64,000 nucleotides of DNA from Chloroflexi bacterium HGW-Chloroflexi-10. Lineage in GTDB: Bacteria > Chloroflexota > Anaerolineae > Anaerolineales > Anaerolineaceae. The translations under genes were made by a program, and so were the position numbers. The DNA lies in contig PHBZ01000030.1 in NCBI GenBank assembly GCA_002840755.1, positions 1 to 64,000 on the forward strand, written 5' to 3'. The notes beneath the pieces were generated by a model. That model saw only the letters and a list, made by a program, of their open reading frames with translations, made no database searches and was not told where the DNA came from. Shown here piece by piece: positions 25,674 to 35,381 of the stretch (position 1 is the first letter of the stretch; the number at the start of each line of letters is the position of its first letter).

Positions 25674-26902
25674 AATTCTCCAATACAGATCCCTCTTCAC
25701 GATTTTCAAAAATTTCCCCTGACCGCCGCCGCCGTTATGCTCGATGGAATCTTGATGGTGTCGATGGAATGGAAAATTATTTAGCCATCATTGCTGCTCG
25801 CGTTGAGCCTTCAATGGAGTTTATTTTATTCAACAGTATTTTGGCAGTAATTTTTGTTGCGGCTTTTTTGTTGGATCAGTTTGCATTATTTATATTAGCT
25901 TTATTAATTTCCCCGCTTCTTTCTCCAATAATTGGTTTGGCTTATGCCGCAATTTTTGGAACATGGAAATTTTACCGGTTGGGAATAATATCCACTCTGA
26001 TCAGTGCGCTCTCAGCGATTTTGGCCGGTCTTTTTTCTGGGTTTATAGGGAGGCAATTAACAGGTCGAAATTTTATTTTGTGGCATTACTTTGCTGGCTT
26101 CTCGTGGGCTAATATTATTTTGATATTTTGTGGTGTCATTCTTATTATTGCCACCTTCGTCCGAAACCCAAAACAAACCGGATTGGTTGCAAATGTTGCT
26201 CTGGCTTATGGTTTTTATTTACCCTTAGCATCCGCTGCGTTTGGGTTGGGTATTGGTGACCACTTCGGTGCATTCACAGGCTTAAGCACGTTTGGAATTC
26301 AATTTGGTGTAGCCATATTTTTGGCCGCCGGCTCTTTGATTGTTTTAGGGATGCGTCCAGATAAAATTATCCGTTCCTGGGGATTCTTTGGATCGATCTT
26401 AGTTTTAATCGCAATATCTATATATTTAATAGCTGGCCCTGGGCTTCAGCAGCAGTTGAAGGATCCTGTTCAGGCTACACCGATAGTTGAGGAAACCCCA
26501 GCCCAGGTTACACAAACTATCACCGAAACCACTCTTCCAATAATTCTACCCACGCTGCTTATTGAAAAAACTGCGACGATCAAGCCCGAAATAAGCGAGG
26601 TAAATACAGCCACTCCTACGCTGCCCCCTACAATAACCCCAACTATTACGCTAACACCGCTTCCAACGCCTGTATGGGCAGAAATTCGGGTCGAAGACGG
26701 TAATGGAGCAAATGTTCGTGCCGAACCGGGATATTCCGGGAGGTTATTGAGCACAGTATTAAATGGGACAGTAGTTGAGGTGTTGCCGGATGTCATGGTG
26801 GCAGATGGTGTTACCTGGATAAAAATTCGTTTACCGGACCAAACAGAAGGCTGGATCGTACGTTCGTTGATCGTCTCAGCGACACCGGCACCTGAATGGT
26901 AG
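25670..26902 (+). CDS. DUF389-type membrane protein with C-terminal bacterial SH3 domain
   Basis: The 410-residue protein has an Arg-rich start, about seven membrane helices (about 50-265) with the DUF389 pattern (MEFILFNSILAVI, ALLISPLLSPIIG), a long Thr/Pro-rich linker, and a terminal SH3b domain (NVRAEPGYSGRLL...WIKIRLPDQTEGWI). SH3b domains often bind cell-wall material; this would place the tail outside. It overlaps the HAD gene (ATGA) and precedes the phosphohexomutase by 30 bases. Role unknown. Confidence 0.82.
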   Translation: MKFSNTDPSSRFSKISPDRRRRYARWNLDGVDGMENYLAIIAARVEPSMEFILFNSILAVIFVAAFLLDQFALFILALLISPLLSPIIGLAYAAIFGTWKFYRLGIISTLISALSAILAGLFSGFIGRQLTGRNFILWHYFAGFSWANIILIFCGVILIIATFVRNPKQTGLVANVALAYGFYLPLASAAFGLGIGDHFGAFTGLSTFGIQFGVAIFLAAGSLIVLGMRPDKIIRSWGFFGSILVLIAISIYLIAGPGLQQQLKDPVQATPIVEETPAQVTQTITETTLPIILPTLLIEKTATIKPEISEVNTATPTLPPTITPTITLTPLPTPVWAEIRVEDGNGANVRAEPGYSGRLLSTVLNGTVVEVLPDVMVADGVTWIKIRLPDQTEGWIVRSLIVSATPAPEW

Positions 26903-26932
26903 TTTAAATTTTCTTTTGGAGGTAATTATTTT

Positions 26933-28393
26933 ATGACAATTCATTTTGGTACGGATGGTTGGAGGGCAGTAATGTCCGATACATTTACCTTTAGCAATTT
27001 GCGACAGGTGACACAAGCAATCTCGGATGCCATCGCTTCTGAAGCCTGGTTAAATGGTTCAACAGTGAATGAAACCCCGGTTACAAAATCGGTAGTTGTA
27101 GGCTTTGATACCCGTTTTTTAAGCGATCGATATGCAGTAGATGTGGCTCGGGTAATGGCAGCGAATGGTTTTAAAGTTTATTTGGCTCAGGCAGATGCTC
27201 CTACTCCGGTAATTTCATACGCCGTGCGCCATCTAAATGCAATTGCCGGAATTATGATTACCGCTTCCCATAATGCACCTCGTTATAATGGGGTGAAATT
27301 AAAGTCTGCATATGCTGCCTCAGCATCTCCAGAGCAATGCCGTAAAGTTGAAGTTTATTTAAATGATAATGAATCACAAGGTCGTGGTCCAAATTTAATG
27401 GATTTTAATCAGGCAAAAGAACTGAAATTGATTCGCCGTTTTAACCCTATCCCGGCATATCATGAATTCATCCGTGGTTTAATTGACCTGGATAAGATCG
27501 CCGATAATCCTCAAAGGATTGTGGTTGATTCTATGTATGGATCTGGTCGTGGTGTGATACGTACCATTTTACAGGGGACGGGGTGTGAAGTAACCGAGAT
27601 TCGCGGTGAAATGAATCCAGGATTTGGAGGCGTACATCCGGAACCAATTGCTCGCTATCTGGGTGCTTTGGCTGGAGCAATCAGTATGGGAATGGGCAAT
27701 TTTGGGTTGGCAACCGATGGGGATGCTGATCGTATAGGTGCTATGGATGAGCGCGGGAATTTTGTTGACCCACATAAAATTATGTCATTGGCTTTGAAGT
27801 ACCTGGTAGAAAAACGAGGGATGAGTGGCTCAGTTGTACGTACTGTATCAACCACACGAATGATTGACCGTCTGGCCGCAAAATACGGCCTCACCGTGCA
27901 TGAGACACCGGTGGGTTTTAATCATATTGCAGATTATATGATGAAAGAAGACGTTTTAATCGGCGGCGAAGAATCCGGCGGTATATCATTTAAAGGACAT
28001 ATACCGGAGGGGGATGGCGTGATTATGGGATTGTTATTATTGGAAATTGTTGCAGAATCAGGCATTACATTATATGAATTAGTCGAAAACTTATTGCAAG
28101 AAGTTGGCCCAGCAGAATATGAACGAAAAGACATTCGTTTGAGACTACCTGTATCAAAGGAGAAGATGGTTGCTCACCTAACTCAGGAAGCTCCTCAAAG
28201 CATTGCAGGTGAAAAATTAGCAGCAATTACCACAAGGGATGGCGTAAAATACCTTTTTGCTGATGACTCCTGGCTATTGATCAGACCATCCGGAACGGAA
28301 CCAGTATTAAGAGTGTATGCCGAAGGTCGCTCCAAAGAAATGGTAAAAGCAATGTTGGCATATGGTGAAAGTGTGGCAGAGACAGTACATTAA
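26933..28393 (+). CDS. Phosphoglucomutase/phosphomannomutase
   Basis: The 486-residue alpha-D-phosphohexomutase interconverts hexose 1- and 6-phosphates. The phosphoserine loop is in ITASHNAPRYNG (about residue 109), the metal loop is DGDADR, the sugar loop GEESGG and the phosphate loop RPSGTEP. GGAGG precedes the ATG. Substrate (glucose, mannose or glucosamine) cannot be fixed from sequence. A strong hairpin terminator follows the stop. Confidence 0.93.
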   Translation: MTIHFGTDGWRAVMSDTFTFSNLRQVTQAISDAIASEAWLNGSTVNETPVTKSVVVGFDTRFLSDRYAVDVARVMAANGFKVYLAQADAPTPVISYAVRHLNAIAGIMITASHNAPRYNGVKLKSAYAASASPEQCRKVEVYLNDNESQGRGPNLMDFNQAKELKLIRRFNPIPAYHEFIRGLIDLDKIADNPQRIVVDSMYGSGRGVIRTILQGTGCEVTEIRGEMNPGFGGVHPEPIARYLGALAGAISMGMGNFGLATDGDADRIGAMDERGNFVDPHKIMSLALKYLVEKRGMSGSVVRTVSTTRMIDRLAAKYGLTVHETPVGFNHIADYMMKEDVLIGGEESGGISFKGHIPEGDGVIMGLLLLEIVAESGITLYELVENLLQEVGPAEYERKDIRLRLPVSKEKMVAHLTQEAPQSIAGEKLAAITTRDGVKYLFADDSWLLIRPSGTEPVLRVYAEGRSKEMVKAMLAYGESVAETVH

Positions 28394-28399
28394 TCAATA

Positions 28400-28428
28400 A
28401 AAAAAGAACCCGACAAGGGTTCTTTTTT
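28400..28428. terminator. Bidirectional terminator
   Basis: AAAAAAGAACCC and GGGTTCTTTTTT form a 12-bp stem with loop GACAA, with A- and T-runs on either side. It ends the phosphohexomutase transcript and, in reverse, the operon that finishes at the LPXTG-like gene (stop 28458). Confidence 0.92.
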
Positions 28429-28457
28429 TACAGGAATAATGCGTATATTTGGCGATC

Positions 28458-29084
28458 TTATTTAGCGGAATAGCGTAATCTGCGTGCCATAACGATGACG
28501 AGAATCAGGATCAATGCTGCCCCAAACAACATAGGTAGTCCTACTTCATCGGCAAATCCGGTAGTTGGTAGTTGTGTTGGGGTTAATTGTGCTAACTGGG
28601 TCGCTGCTGGTGTCCCTGTACCTAAAACAGCTGCAGCAGCCTGAGTTTGGAAGGCAGCCACTGTTGCAGTTCGCGCAGCCGGATCGGTTCCGCCACCTGC
28701 TCCTGGTGTTGACACTACACTATCTGTAGGTGTCGGAGAGGCCACGGCAACAACAGCGGTATTGGTCGGAGCGGCAGAAGTAAAAGTAGGTAATGCTTTT
28801 TGTGTTGCCATATTCTGCTCGACCGCAACAGTTTGTGTGGCATACAATGAGATTGCGGTATTTTGGGCATTAATTACTGCGGCTTGGTTCTGTAGATCTG
28901 TTGATGTTTTTGGGCCACTCAATAAGATATAGATAATGAATCCTATGATGGCCAGGACGACAACAGCGCCTAATATGCCAACACCGATGATAAAACCACG
29001 GTTACTTGAACCTTCCTCTGAGGGATCCTGAGAGTTTGCTTCTTCCTCAAACCCTTCGTTGTCGTCAAATTCATTTAAATCCAT
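28458..29084 (-). CDS. Surface protein with N-terminal helix and LPXTG-like C-terminal signal
   Basis: The 208-residue protein starts with about 28 acidic residues, then a membrane helix (about 30-53), an Ala/Thr-rich region with many ATQT/PTPT-like segments, and a carboxy-terminal sorting-like signal: LPTTG, a hydrophobic helix and a basic tail (RRLRYSAK). That order matches sortase substrates, but the amino end looks like an internal anchor and not a cleavable signal. AAGGAG precedes the ATG. No sortase gene is in the window. It follows the MutL-containing operon by 32 bases and may belong to it. Confidence 0.75.
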   Translation of the reverse strand: MDLNEFDDNEGFEEEANSQDPSEEGSSNRGFIIGVGILGAVVVLAIIGFIIYILLSGPKTSTDLQNQAAVINAQNTAISLYATQTVAVEQNMATQKALPTFTSAAPTNTAVVAVASPTPTDSVVSTPGAGGGTDPAARTATVAAFQTQAAAAVLGTGTPAATQLAQLTPTQLPTTGFADEVGLPMLFGAALILILVIVMARRLRYSAK

Positions 29085-29116
29085 GAGCGCATCTCCTTCT
29101 CTAATTATTGTTTACT

Positions 29117-30166
29117 TTACTCCAGGATATCCAAATTCGCAAGCGGAATCATTGCCTGATCTTCTTCCTGAAACTCTACTTGGGCACAAATAGCGCGTAC
29201 GCCATTAGCTAAAGTTGTTAAGTTTTGATTCATTTTTACAATAGTAGCTGCTTTGCCTATATGGGGTCCTGTATTTACCCGAACTACTTTTCCTTTTTTA
29301 AATTCGATAATTTCCGTAGCAAGATGTCCATCCACTGGTAACGGGATTACTATTTCCGGTTTTTCCAAAGATCTATGATTGTAAATCGTATTGATGGATA
29401 CAGTTCTCTTTTGGTTTGATTTTAATAAATCAAAGGAGCGTACATTCATAGGAATTTGGCCGAATCCTTCTATTAGCATGATTGGAACTTCGACTTGCAT
29501 AGCTAATGGGATCAGATCTGGATGCATGCTTGCTAAAATTATTCCTTTTAGCGGAAGTTCATCTGCAATTTTTAAAACTTCAGGGTTATTACATGTCCCA
29601 GCCATGATGATGGCTCCCCGCATACTGACATCGATAAGATTCATGGTTAATTCTTCATCAGCTTGAGAAACTAAACAATAAAACATTCCCGAACCGACCT
29701 TTTGATTTCCCCATGATCCCTGTATTAATGCCCCATCATTTTCTAAGATAGCGCCACGTTCTGGTAAAATTTCTATAACAGTAGAATCAAAACCAGCCAG
29801 TAAGCTCTTTGGATTTTTTAAAACCCTGCAAAGGACCTGACTCCCTGAAATAGATACCACTACGCAATCTTCCTGAGCTTTAATGGATTTTGCAAACAAA
29901 CCTTTAGTCTCTGCGATTACATCTCCCTTTTTTAGAAGGTTACCTCCACTTAAATTTATTGACCTGCGGGCTTCTTCCAGGGTATCGAGATTCAACAACC
30001 GCTTTAGATTATATTGAGTATAAATTTCTTCAGGGTAATAAGTAGCAATGACGTCGCCTGCATTAAGTTTTTGTCCAACACGCACCAATAAATCTCCTTT
30101 ACCGGTAAAGCATCGGGTGCGGCGAATTTTTGTAACAGCCAGTGTGTGGTAAATCGGGGCAAACAT
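29117..30166 (-). CDS. Barrel-sandwich-hybrid/KOW-like protein of unknown function
   Basis: ATG 30166 has AAAGGA 8 bases upstream; the frame is open to a TTG farther upstream. The 349-residue product has two biotinyl/lipoyl-like turns near the amino end (VRVGQKLNAGDVIATYY and GGNLLKKGDVIAET) without the modified Lys motif, a middle alpha/beta region, and a KOW-like end (GKVVRVNTGPHIGKAATI). It directly follows the glutamate-mutase-L-like gene. No function can be assigned; a scaffold or binding role in the operon's complex is a guess. Confidence 0.72.
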   Translation of the reverse strand: MFAPIYHTLAVTKIRRTRCFTGKGDLLVRVGQKLNAGDVIATYYPEEIYTQYNLKRLLNLDTLEEARRSINLSGGNLLKKGDVIAETKGLFAKSIKAQEDCVVVSISGSQVLCRVLKNPKSLLAGFDSTVIEILPERGAILENDGALIQGSWGNQKVGSGMFYCLVSQADEELTMNLIDVSMRGAIIMAGTCNNPEVLKIADELPLKGIILASMHPDLIPLAMQVEVPIMLIEGFGQIPMNVRSFDLLKSNQKRTVSINTIYNHRSLEKPEIVIPLPVDGHLATEIIEFKKGKVVRVNTGPHIGKAATIVKMNQNLTTLANGVRAICAQVEFQEEDQAMIPLANLDILE

Positions 30167-30205
30167 AGTTAAATCCTTTAGTTGCAAAAAATATGCCAAT
30201 AAATT

Positions 30206-31930
30206 TTATGCGAGACTATTGCGCCATTTCTTTAATAAATCTCTGCGGCGTGCTTCATCTTTGGGTAATGGTAATGGTCTGCCACGCGCATCAATAATGA
30301 CGCCACAAAGTCCTCCCTGTACGATTAATCCCTTTGTAAAATTCCGGCCTAAAGGATCAATTTCAACTTTTCGGAGAGGTTCAATGAAAATTCTAGCCAT
30401 TTGTCCAGCCAAAATTGGTAATTGAAAGATTGACCCCTTATGGACAGTGAATGTTTCTTGGTGGCTGTCATCCTGTTCCACCCTGATTTTTAATAAAGGT
30501 GAGCCGAACCTTGCATTGGATTGGGCAGAGATAACTTTTGACAAAAGCGTAATGGCAGAGCTCTCCATGATTTGCACAGGCAGAAAACGATTTTCAGGTG
30601 CTATGCTTCCCAACGCCGGTAAAATTCCGTGAATATCGAGATAAAAGTTCGTGATCCCAAATGGTTGGATGCTATCTAATAATGTCAGTAAGACGTCATT
30701 ACGTGATAATTGGTTTGCGAAAACGTCCCCACTGACGATTACCTGATTGAATACGGTGGGAATATTGGGCCAATTCATAACGAGTTTTCGAATTTGCTTC
30801 TGTAAGTAAATCCTGATTAATGCCTGTTCTATCGATAAACTGGATTCAGTTTCCGGTATTTGAGAGGGATGAATAGCCTTATTATTTAGAAAGGTTTTTA
30901 TTTCATCATTGGCATGGTGTATATATGACCATGAGATGATTTCGTTGATGAGATTGGGTTTTAAAAACGCGGTTGGGTCAGAAGTTGGTGTGGATTGTGA
31001 TGTTTCCATTCCAATAGTGCCTTGATTCCCCGCTGCTAGAATGGAACCTTCTTTATTCATATCAATGACTAGAACACTGCTCTCGGGTTCATTCGATAAT
31101 TGACTTAGAAAGCGGGTCATAATACTTATTGTCATACTATAGGGCATTGGAATATTTTTACAAATGGAGGCAATACTATGGAAACCGCCAATTTTCCTTG
31201 AGATAACTTCAGCGGATACTTTTGCTAATTTGTTTTGCGCGGGGCCAAAATTCTCGAATTCAATTTGCGGGCGAATATTAGCAGAAATTGAAATATTTGT
31301 TTGATCCCCGACACTTTCTTTCACTTTTGTAGCCATTTGGGAATTCCCTGCATAAATCAGATCGGGACGTTGTTCTTTCGCCAACAAACGAGTGCCATAG
31401 TTGAATACATCAACCAATTTTAATATTGACCGGGTAGCTCCATGTTCTGTTCCGCCAGCCAAGAAGACAATATCAGGTTTTTTATTTACAAACATGGACA
31501 TGATTTCATCGATTTTTCTAGTATCGTTCATGCTGATTTGGTCAACAACTTGTATTTGTGTCAGTGAAACCAGGCGGACGATGCTTTGAATAGATACATC
31601 ATCTAATAGGCCCATCGGAACGATTTTCAAAAATCCCATAAAGCCATATGTGATAGTCAGATGATCTACTCCGCTGCCATCCGGTTGGCTCGGAATAATG
31701 ATATTGGAATCTGAGCCAATAATCGTTTTTCCTGAAATGGTCTGGATTTTATCAATCGCCCGGACAATACCTTCTCTTATATCATTGAAAGGTTCAAATG
31801 CTGTCGACTGTACTTCGCTAGTTGCAATTAAATGATATTTTTCATCGACTACATCAAATAAAAAAAGTTTACAAACGTGACGGTCTATTTTTATTGATAA
31901 AACTGTTGCGGTATCTACTAGTTCACTCAT
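30206..31930 (-). CDS. Glutamate mutase L (MutL)-like ASKHA protein
   Basis: The 574-residue protein belongs to the MutL family named from glutamate mutase operons: an actin/Hsp70-like ATPase core with repeated acidic and glycine loops (FLAGGTEHGATRS, VLVIDMNKEGS, VIVSGDVF). In clostridia such proteins accompany the B12-dependent glutamate mutase and are thought to be reactivators. No mutase subunit genes are nearby; its neighbours are membrane proteins. It may have been recruited to another assembly. Confidence 0.82.
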   Translation of the reverse strand: MSELVDTATVLSIKIDRHVCKLFLFDVVDEKYHLIATSEVQSTAFEPFNDIREGIVRAIDKIQTISGKTIIGSDSNIIIPSQPDGSGVDHLTITYGFMGFLKIVPMGLLDDVSIQSIVRLVSLTQIQVVDQISMNDTRKIDEIMSMFVNKKPDIVFLAGGTEHGATRSILKLVDVFNYGTRLLAKEQRPDLIYAGNSQMATKVKESVGDQTNISISANIRPQIEFENFGPAQNKLAKVSAEVISRKIGGFHSIASICKNIPMPYSMTISIMTRFLSQLSNEPESSVLVIDMNKEGSILAAGNQGTIGMETSQSTPTSDPTAFLKPNLINEIISWSYIHHANDEIKTFLNNKAIHPSQIPETESSLSIEQALIRIYLQKQIRKLVMNWPNIPTVFNQVIVSGDVFANQLSRNDVLLTLLDSIQPFGITNFYLDIHGILPALGSIAPENRFLPVQIMESSAITLLSKVISAQSNARFGSPLLKIRVEQDDSHQETFTVHKGSIFQLPILAGQMARIFIEPLRKVEIDPLGRNFTKGLIVQGGLCGVIIDARGRPLPLPKDEARRRDLLKKWRNSLA

Positions 31931-31940
31931 CAGAAATTTT

Positions 31941-32603
31941 TTATCCTATGAAGAGTCGATAAATAAAGGAAATGATAAAATCCAGCCGTTCTATCAGAGC
32001 AATTAAACTGGATAAAATTACGCCAGCAAAGATAGAACCAAATGTTACGGAGAGAAAAAATCCGCCTGTGGTCTTGAAATATGAAAGAATTTTGGTGGTA
32101 TTTGAATTTGGTTGATTATTTGTTCGAACAGTGAACTGAAAATAAAGCAATGTAGAAACAGTTCCGATCAACATGATGAGAGCAATAATTATTGGAACAC
32201 CGCCATTTTCGGGAGTGGAAAATGCGGATGTGGTTGCACTGATTTGAGGAAAGAGAGTGCCTAGGACTGCGCCTGTAATGATTGTGCCTGTCCCTGCACC
32301 TACAAGAAACGCCATTGAGATATTTCCCAGTTTGCTCATACGGGGCGAGAGTTTAAAAAAGATTAATAGGGATAATAATGTAGGAGCGAGTGTATAAAAC
32401 AATATAGAAGTATCTCCGGACAAAAATGGAGTAACTAGTCTCGGAATAATGATTTGATTAACCAATTGCACCATAACATAAGCGGATGTCACACCAACAA
32501 AAATATATGTGGCGATTTTAAATAGGGGATTATCTCCCAGCAGATAACTAAATATCATGAGTGTTATCACAAAGCTGACAAAAGCCCAAATGAATTGATT
32601 CAT
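31941..32603 (-). CDS. Polytopic membrane protein of unknown function
   Basis: The 220-residue protein has about six hydrophobic helices and no recognised motif. It starts 3 bases after the stop of the large zinc-ribbon gene and ends 10 bases before the MutL-like gene, so it is part of the operon. A helix-rich form similar to its operon neighbour at 35378-35995 suggests they are paired membrane subunits, but no sequence repeat between them is obvious. Confidence 0.72.
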   Translation of the reverse strand: MNQFIWAFVSFVITLMIFSYLLGDNPLFKIATYIFVGVTSAYVMVQLVNQIIIPRLVTPFLSGDTSILFYTLAPTLLSLLIFFKLSPRMSKLGNISMAFLVGAGTGTIITGAVLGTLFPQISATTSAFSTPENGGVPIIIALIMLIGTVSTLLYFQFTVRTNNQPNSNTTKILSYFKTTGGFFLSVTFGSIFAGVILSSLIALIERLDFIISFIYRLFIG

Positions 32604-32606
32604 AAT

Positions 32607-35381
32607 TTATGCCCGCTTCTCTGTATTTTGTAGTTTTTTTGCAAAAACAAATAATTGCCAGGCCCCGCCAGCCAAAATAATGACGATAAACAGGATAATT
32701 CCATATTGGTAAGAGTTCCAATATTTTAAATTGAATCCTGCGTTATTTTGGGATAATTGTTGGTAGGATATTCCGCCATACAGACCGCTGATCATACCGT
32801 CGATTTGATTAGAATCCGCATATGGTTGTAATAACGGGGCTGCCTGATTGGTCACGGCTACCAATTTAGGGATTTTTACTTGGGTTATCTCCATTTGTTC
32901 AATCCATAGTTTTCCATTTTCAGCATTATCTGTGATAAGAAGAATGGCACTGAATGAATTGATCGATTGAGGTAGTTGTTCGGCTGCAGCCTGGTCCATA
33001 TATTGTTTGGGGTTGTTGAGTATGTTTTGCGCTGCGAGACTATCTCCGGGAATATATCCATGATTTGCCATATTGCCACTGTTATTGATAGAAGGATAGG
33101 AATAAATCAGGTTTTCCATCAAATTATTTGCGATTAATACACCATTCAGGTTCGTGGACATGAAATCCATTTTGCTATTTAGTAGAAAAAGATTTTCAAA
33201 GATCGATTTCATCATTGTGCTGATCTCGGCCACAGAAGATGCATCAGCATCGATGATTATTAATATTTTGGCGGGTGTCTCCGGGTTGAGCATCAGGTTA
33301 TTAAGGATGGAAGTGAATCGATTGCTTTCTTGTTTAAACACATGCGGGAGTTTTACAGAAGTTGTGTCCAGAAACAGTGATGTAACAAGTACAAAAAGCA
33401 AAATTGCCGGGATCAAAAACCGAAGAACTTTTTGGAAATACTGTGGCAACGATTTTGTCGTGGAAATTGTCTTTTTATCTTCCGTAAAAATATTTTCTAA
33501 TAGCCCCGCATGGATTTTTTGTTTCTCGGTTATGTTGAGGCGGACATTATAGATTGGAGGCGGAGAATAGCGCCCGGCAGCATCTTCTGATGAAAGTACA
33601 CCTTGTAACCCCGCTAATGGGCCTGACTTTTCCACTTTTCTTTTGTTTTCAACTCGAATTTCCTGTGGAGAAACCGCCTCAACCGGGCGCATGGCCCTAA
33701 GCCAACCTGGCAATTGCGCTGGTTCGATCAAAGAGGGATCGGAAAATGAGTTTGATTTTTCATCCATTGCCTGGGCGGCTTGTTTTGCTCCTTCTTCAGC
33801 CGCATCTAATTCACCAAGCCAATCTGGCATATTATCCATCATAAATGGTGCTGAAGCAGGAGTTTGATCATCTAGTGTTTCGATTTCACGATCCAGGACA
33901 GAAGATGATTTTGGGGTAATTAATGGCGGTTCGTGCAAGTTTTCTTCATGAGAAGAAAGTTCCTGATCGGCTAACCAGCTTGGAAGCTCTTCAAAATGTG
34001 TAAAGGGTGATTCGTGCGATTCTTCGCTTTCTGTGGAAGTTAAATCTTGAGATTGTGTAGTATCTATTTTATAGAATTCTTGGTCAGTATTTTGTGATTT
34101 TTCTAATCCGAGATCATTTAAGAGATTGTTGTTATCATTATCAAATTCTGAAAAATCTTCCAAGAAAAAGGGGGAATCAGCAGGAGGTGATGATTTTGGT
34201 GAATCACTTAAAGATTGCTTCGGTTTAGCAGGCGATTCCTCAGTCTTTTCTGATGTCGTAGCTTGTTCCATTTCTTCTAGCCAGGATACCTCATTTTGAT
34301 TCGAAACAGATTGTGGTATTGGCTGTGTTGAACCACTTAACCACTCAGGAATCTCCTCGGTCGGAAGGTCTAATGGGGCATCATTTGCTTGATAACTGGA
34401 TTGGGAGAGCCAGTCCGGAATATCTTCATGATTGGGTTCCTGTTCTGACTCATATCCTTGGACCTTGTTGCTAAATTTTGTAAGCCATTCAGGAGTACCT
34501 TTTTGTTGTTTTTCATTAATTTCCGAAAGAAAATCTGATTCTGTAGAATTTTTAACCCAGTCTGGTAATTTTTCTTTGGTTTCTTGTTCCTCCGCTCTTG
34601 TTTTTGGAGAGGTAGCAGGTGTAGTTGTTCTTTTATCTTCTGTTTTTGAGTTTGAGAGCCACTCAGGTAATTCCTGTGAAGTAGACTCTTCCTGAGTCTC
34701 TTTACTATTTGCTCCTAAAGTATCTATCCTGTTTGGAAATTCTTTTAGCTCTTCATCATTTGTTACAGGAGAAAAACTTGAATTTCCAGCATCAGTCTTA
34801 AATTTAGGTTCAGACTCACTTAATGTTGTCTGTTCGATATCTGGTTTTGTTTCAGGATTTTTGGACGAAAAACGGGAAAACCAATCAGGAATTTCCTCCT
34901 GGCTTGGCGTTACATTTTCTGGTTCAATATTTTGTTGGGATTGGGATGTGGATTGCGTTTCATCTGAACGGAATTGGTTTAACCAGTTAGTTTCCTGATT
35001 GGAAGAGGCTTTAGGCTCACTTTCGGGCTCAGATCGGAACGACGAAACTAAATTATCAATAGCAGAATCATTATTTTTATCGGACTGACCAGATAATTTT
35101 GAGAACTCTTCCTCAGCTGTTTTTCGATCACGAATTTTTGAAAGCCAATCCGGAATTTCTTCATTATCAGGTGTATCCTGAGTATCTTCAAGCGGCGGAA
35201 CATTTGTTGAACTTTTATCATCGGAAAAAGTCCTCAAATTATTGAGCCAGTCTGGCGTTTGTTCAGCTTTTTCAGAATTTACTTTAGGGATTTGAAATCC
35301 ACAGCGAGTACAGTGTATTGAATTAGCTTGATTTTCATTTCCACATAAAGGACATTGAATAGTGTCAGCCATGATTTTCAC
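32607..35381 (-). CDS. Zinc-ribbon protein with about 13 PDWL-type repeats and two C-terminal membrane helices
   Basis: The protein has up to 924 residues from GTG 35381, whose GTGA overlaps the previous stop; ATG 35372 is three codons later. The amino end is a zinc ribbon (CPLCGN...CTRCGF). Then follow about 500 low-complexity, acidic and Ser/Gln-rich residues holding about 13 copies of a short P-[DE]-W-[LFV] motif (for example EIPDWLSKI, ELPEWLSNS, QLPGWLRAM), each like a short linear binding peptide. After about residue 680 come a membrane helix, a 220-residue extracytoplasmic alpha/beta domain and a final helix. The function is unknown; repeated motifs suggest a multivalent docking protein. 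Confidence 0.78.
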   Translation of the reverse strand: MKIMADTIQCPLCGNENQANSIHCTRCGFQIPKVNSEKAEQTPDWLNNLRTFSDDKSSTNVPPLEDTQDTPDNEEIPDWLSKIRDRKTAEEEFSKLSGQSDKNNDSAIDNLVSSFRSEPESEPKASSNQETNWLNQFRSDETQSTSQSQQNIEPENVTPSQEEIPDWFSRFSSKNPETKPDIEQTTLSESEPKFKTDAGNSSFSPVTNDEELKEFPNRIDTLGANSKETQEESTSQELPEWLSNSKTEDKRTTTPATSPKTRAEEQETKEKLPDWVKNSTESDFLSEINEKQQKGTPEWLTKFSNKVQGYESEQEPNHEDIPDWLSQSSYQANDAPLDLPTEEIPEWLSGSTQPIPQSVSNQNEVSWLEEMEQATTSEKTEESPAKPKQSLSDSPKSSPPADSPFFLEDFSEFDNDNNNLLNDLGLEKSQNTDQEFYKIDTTQSQDLTSTESEESHESPFTHFEELPSWLADQELSSHEENLHEPPLITPKSSSVLDREIETLDDQTPASAPFMMDNMPDWLGELDAAEEGAKQAAQAMDEKSNSFSDPSLIEPAQLPGWLRAMRPVEAVSPQEIRVENKRKVEKSGPLAGLQGVLSSEDAAGRYSPPPIYNVRLNITEKQKIHAGLLENIFTEDKKTISTTKSLPQYFQKVLRFLIPAILLFVLVTSLFLDTTSVKLPHVFKQESNRFTSILNNLMLNPETPAKILIIIDADASSVAEISTMMKSIFENLFLLNSKMDFMSTNLNGVLIANNLMENLIYSYPSINNSGNMANHGYIPGDSLAAQNILNNPKQYMDQAAAEQLPQSINSFSAILLITDNAENGKLWIEQMEITQVKIPKLVAVTNQAAPLLQPYADSNQIDGMISGLYGGISYQQLSQNNAGFNLKYWNSYQYGIILFIVIILAGGAWQLFVFAKKLQNTEKRA

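Noticed and set aside
33650..35300. Repeats as a DNA-level array such as CRISPR or a tandem repeat
   Set aside because: The repeat is a short protein motif with variable spacing and codons; there is no conserved DNA repeat or spacer pattern.
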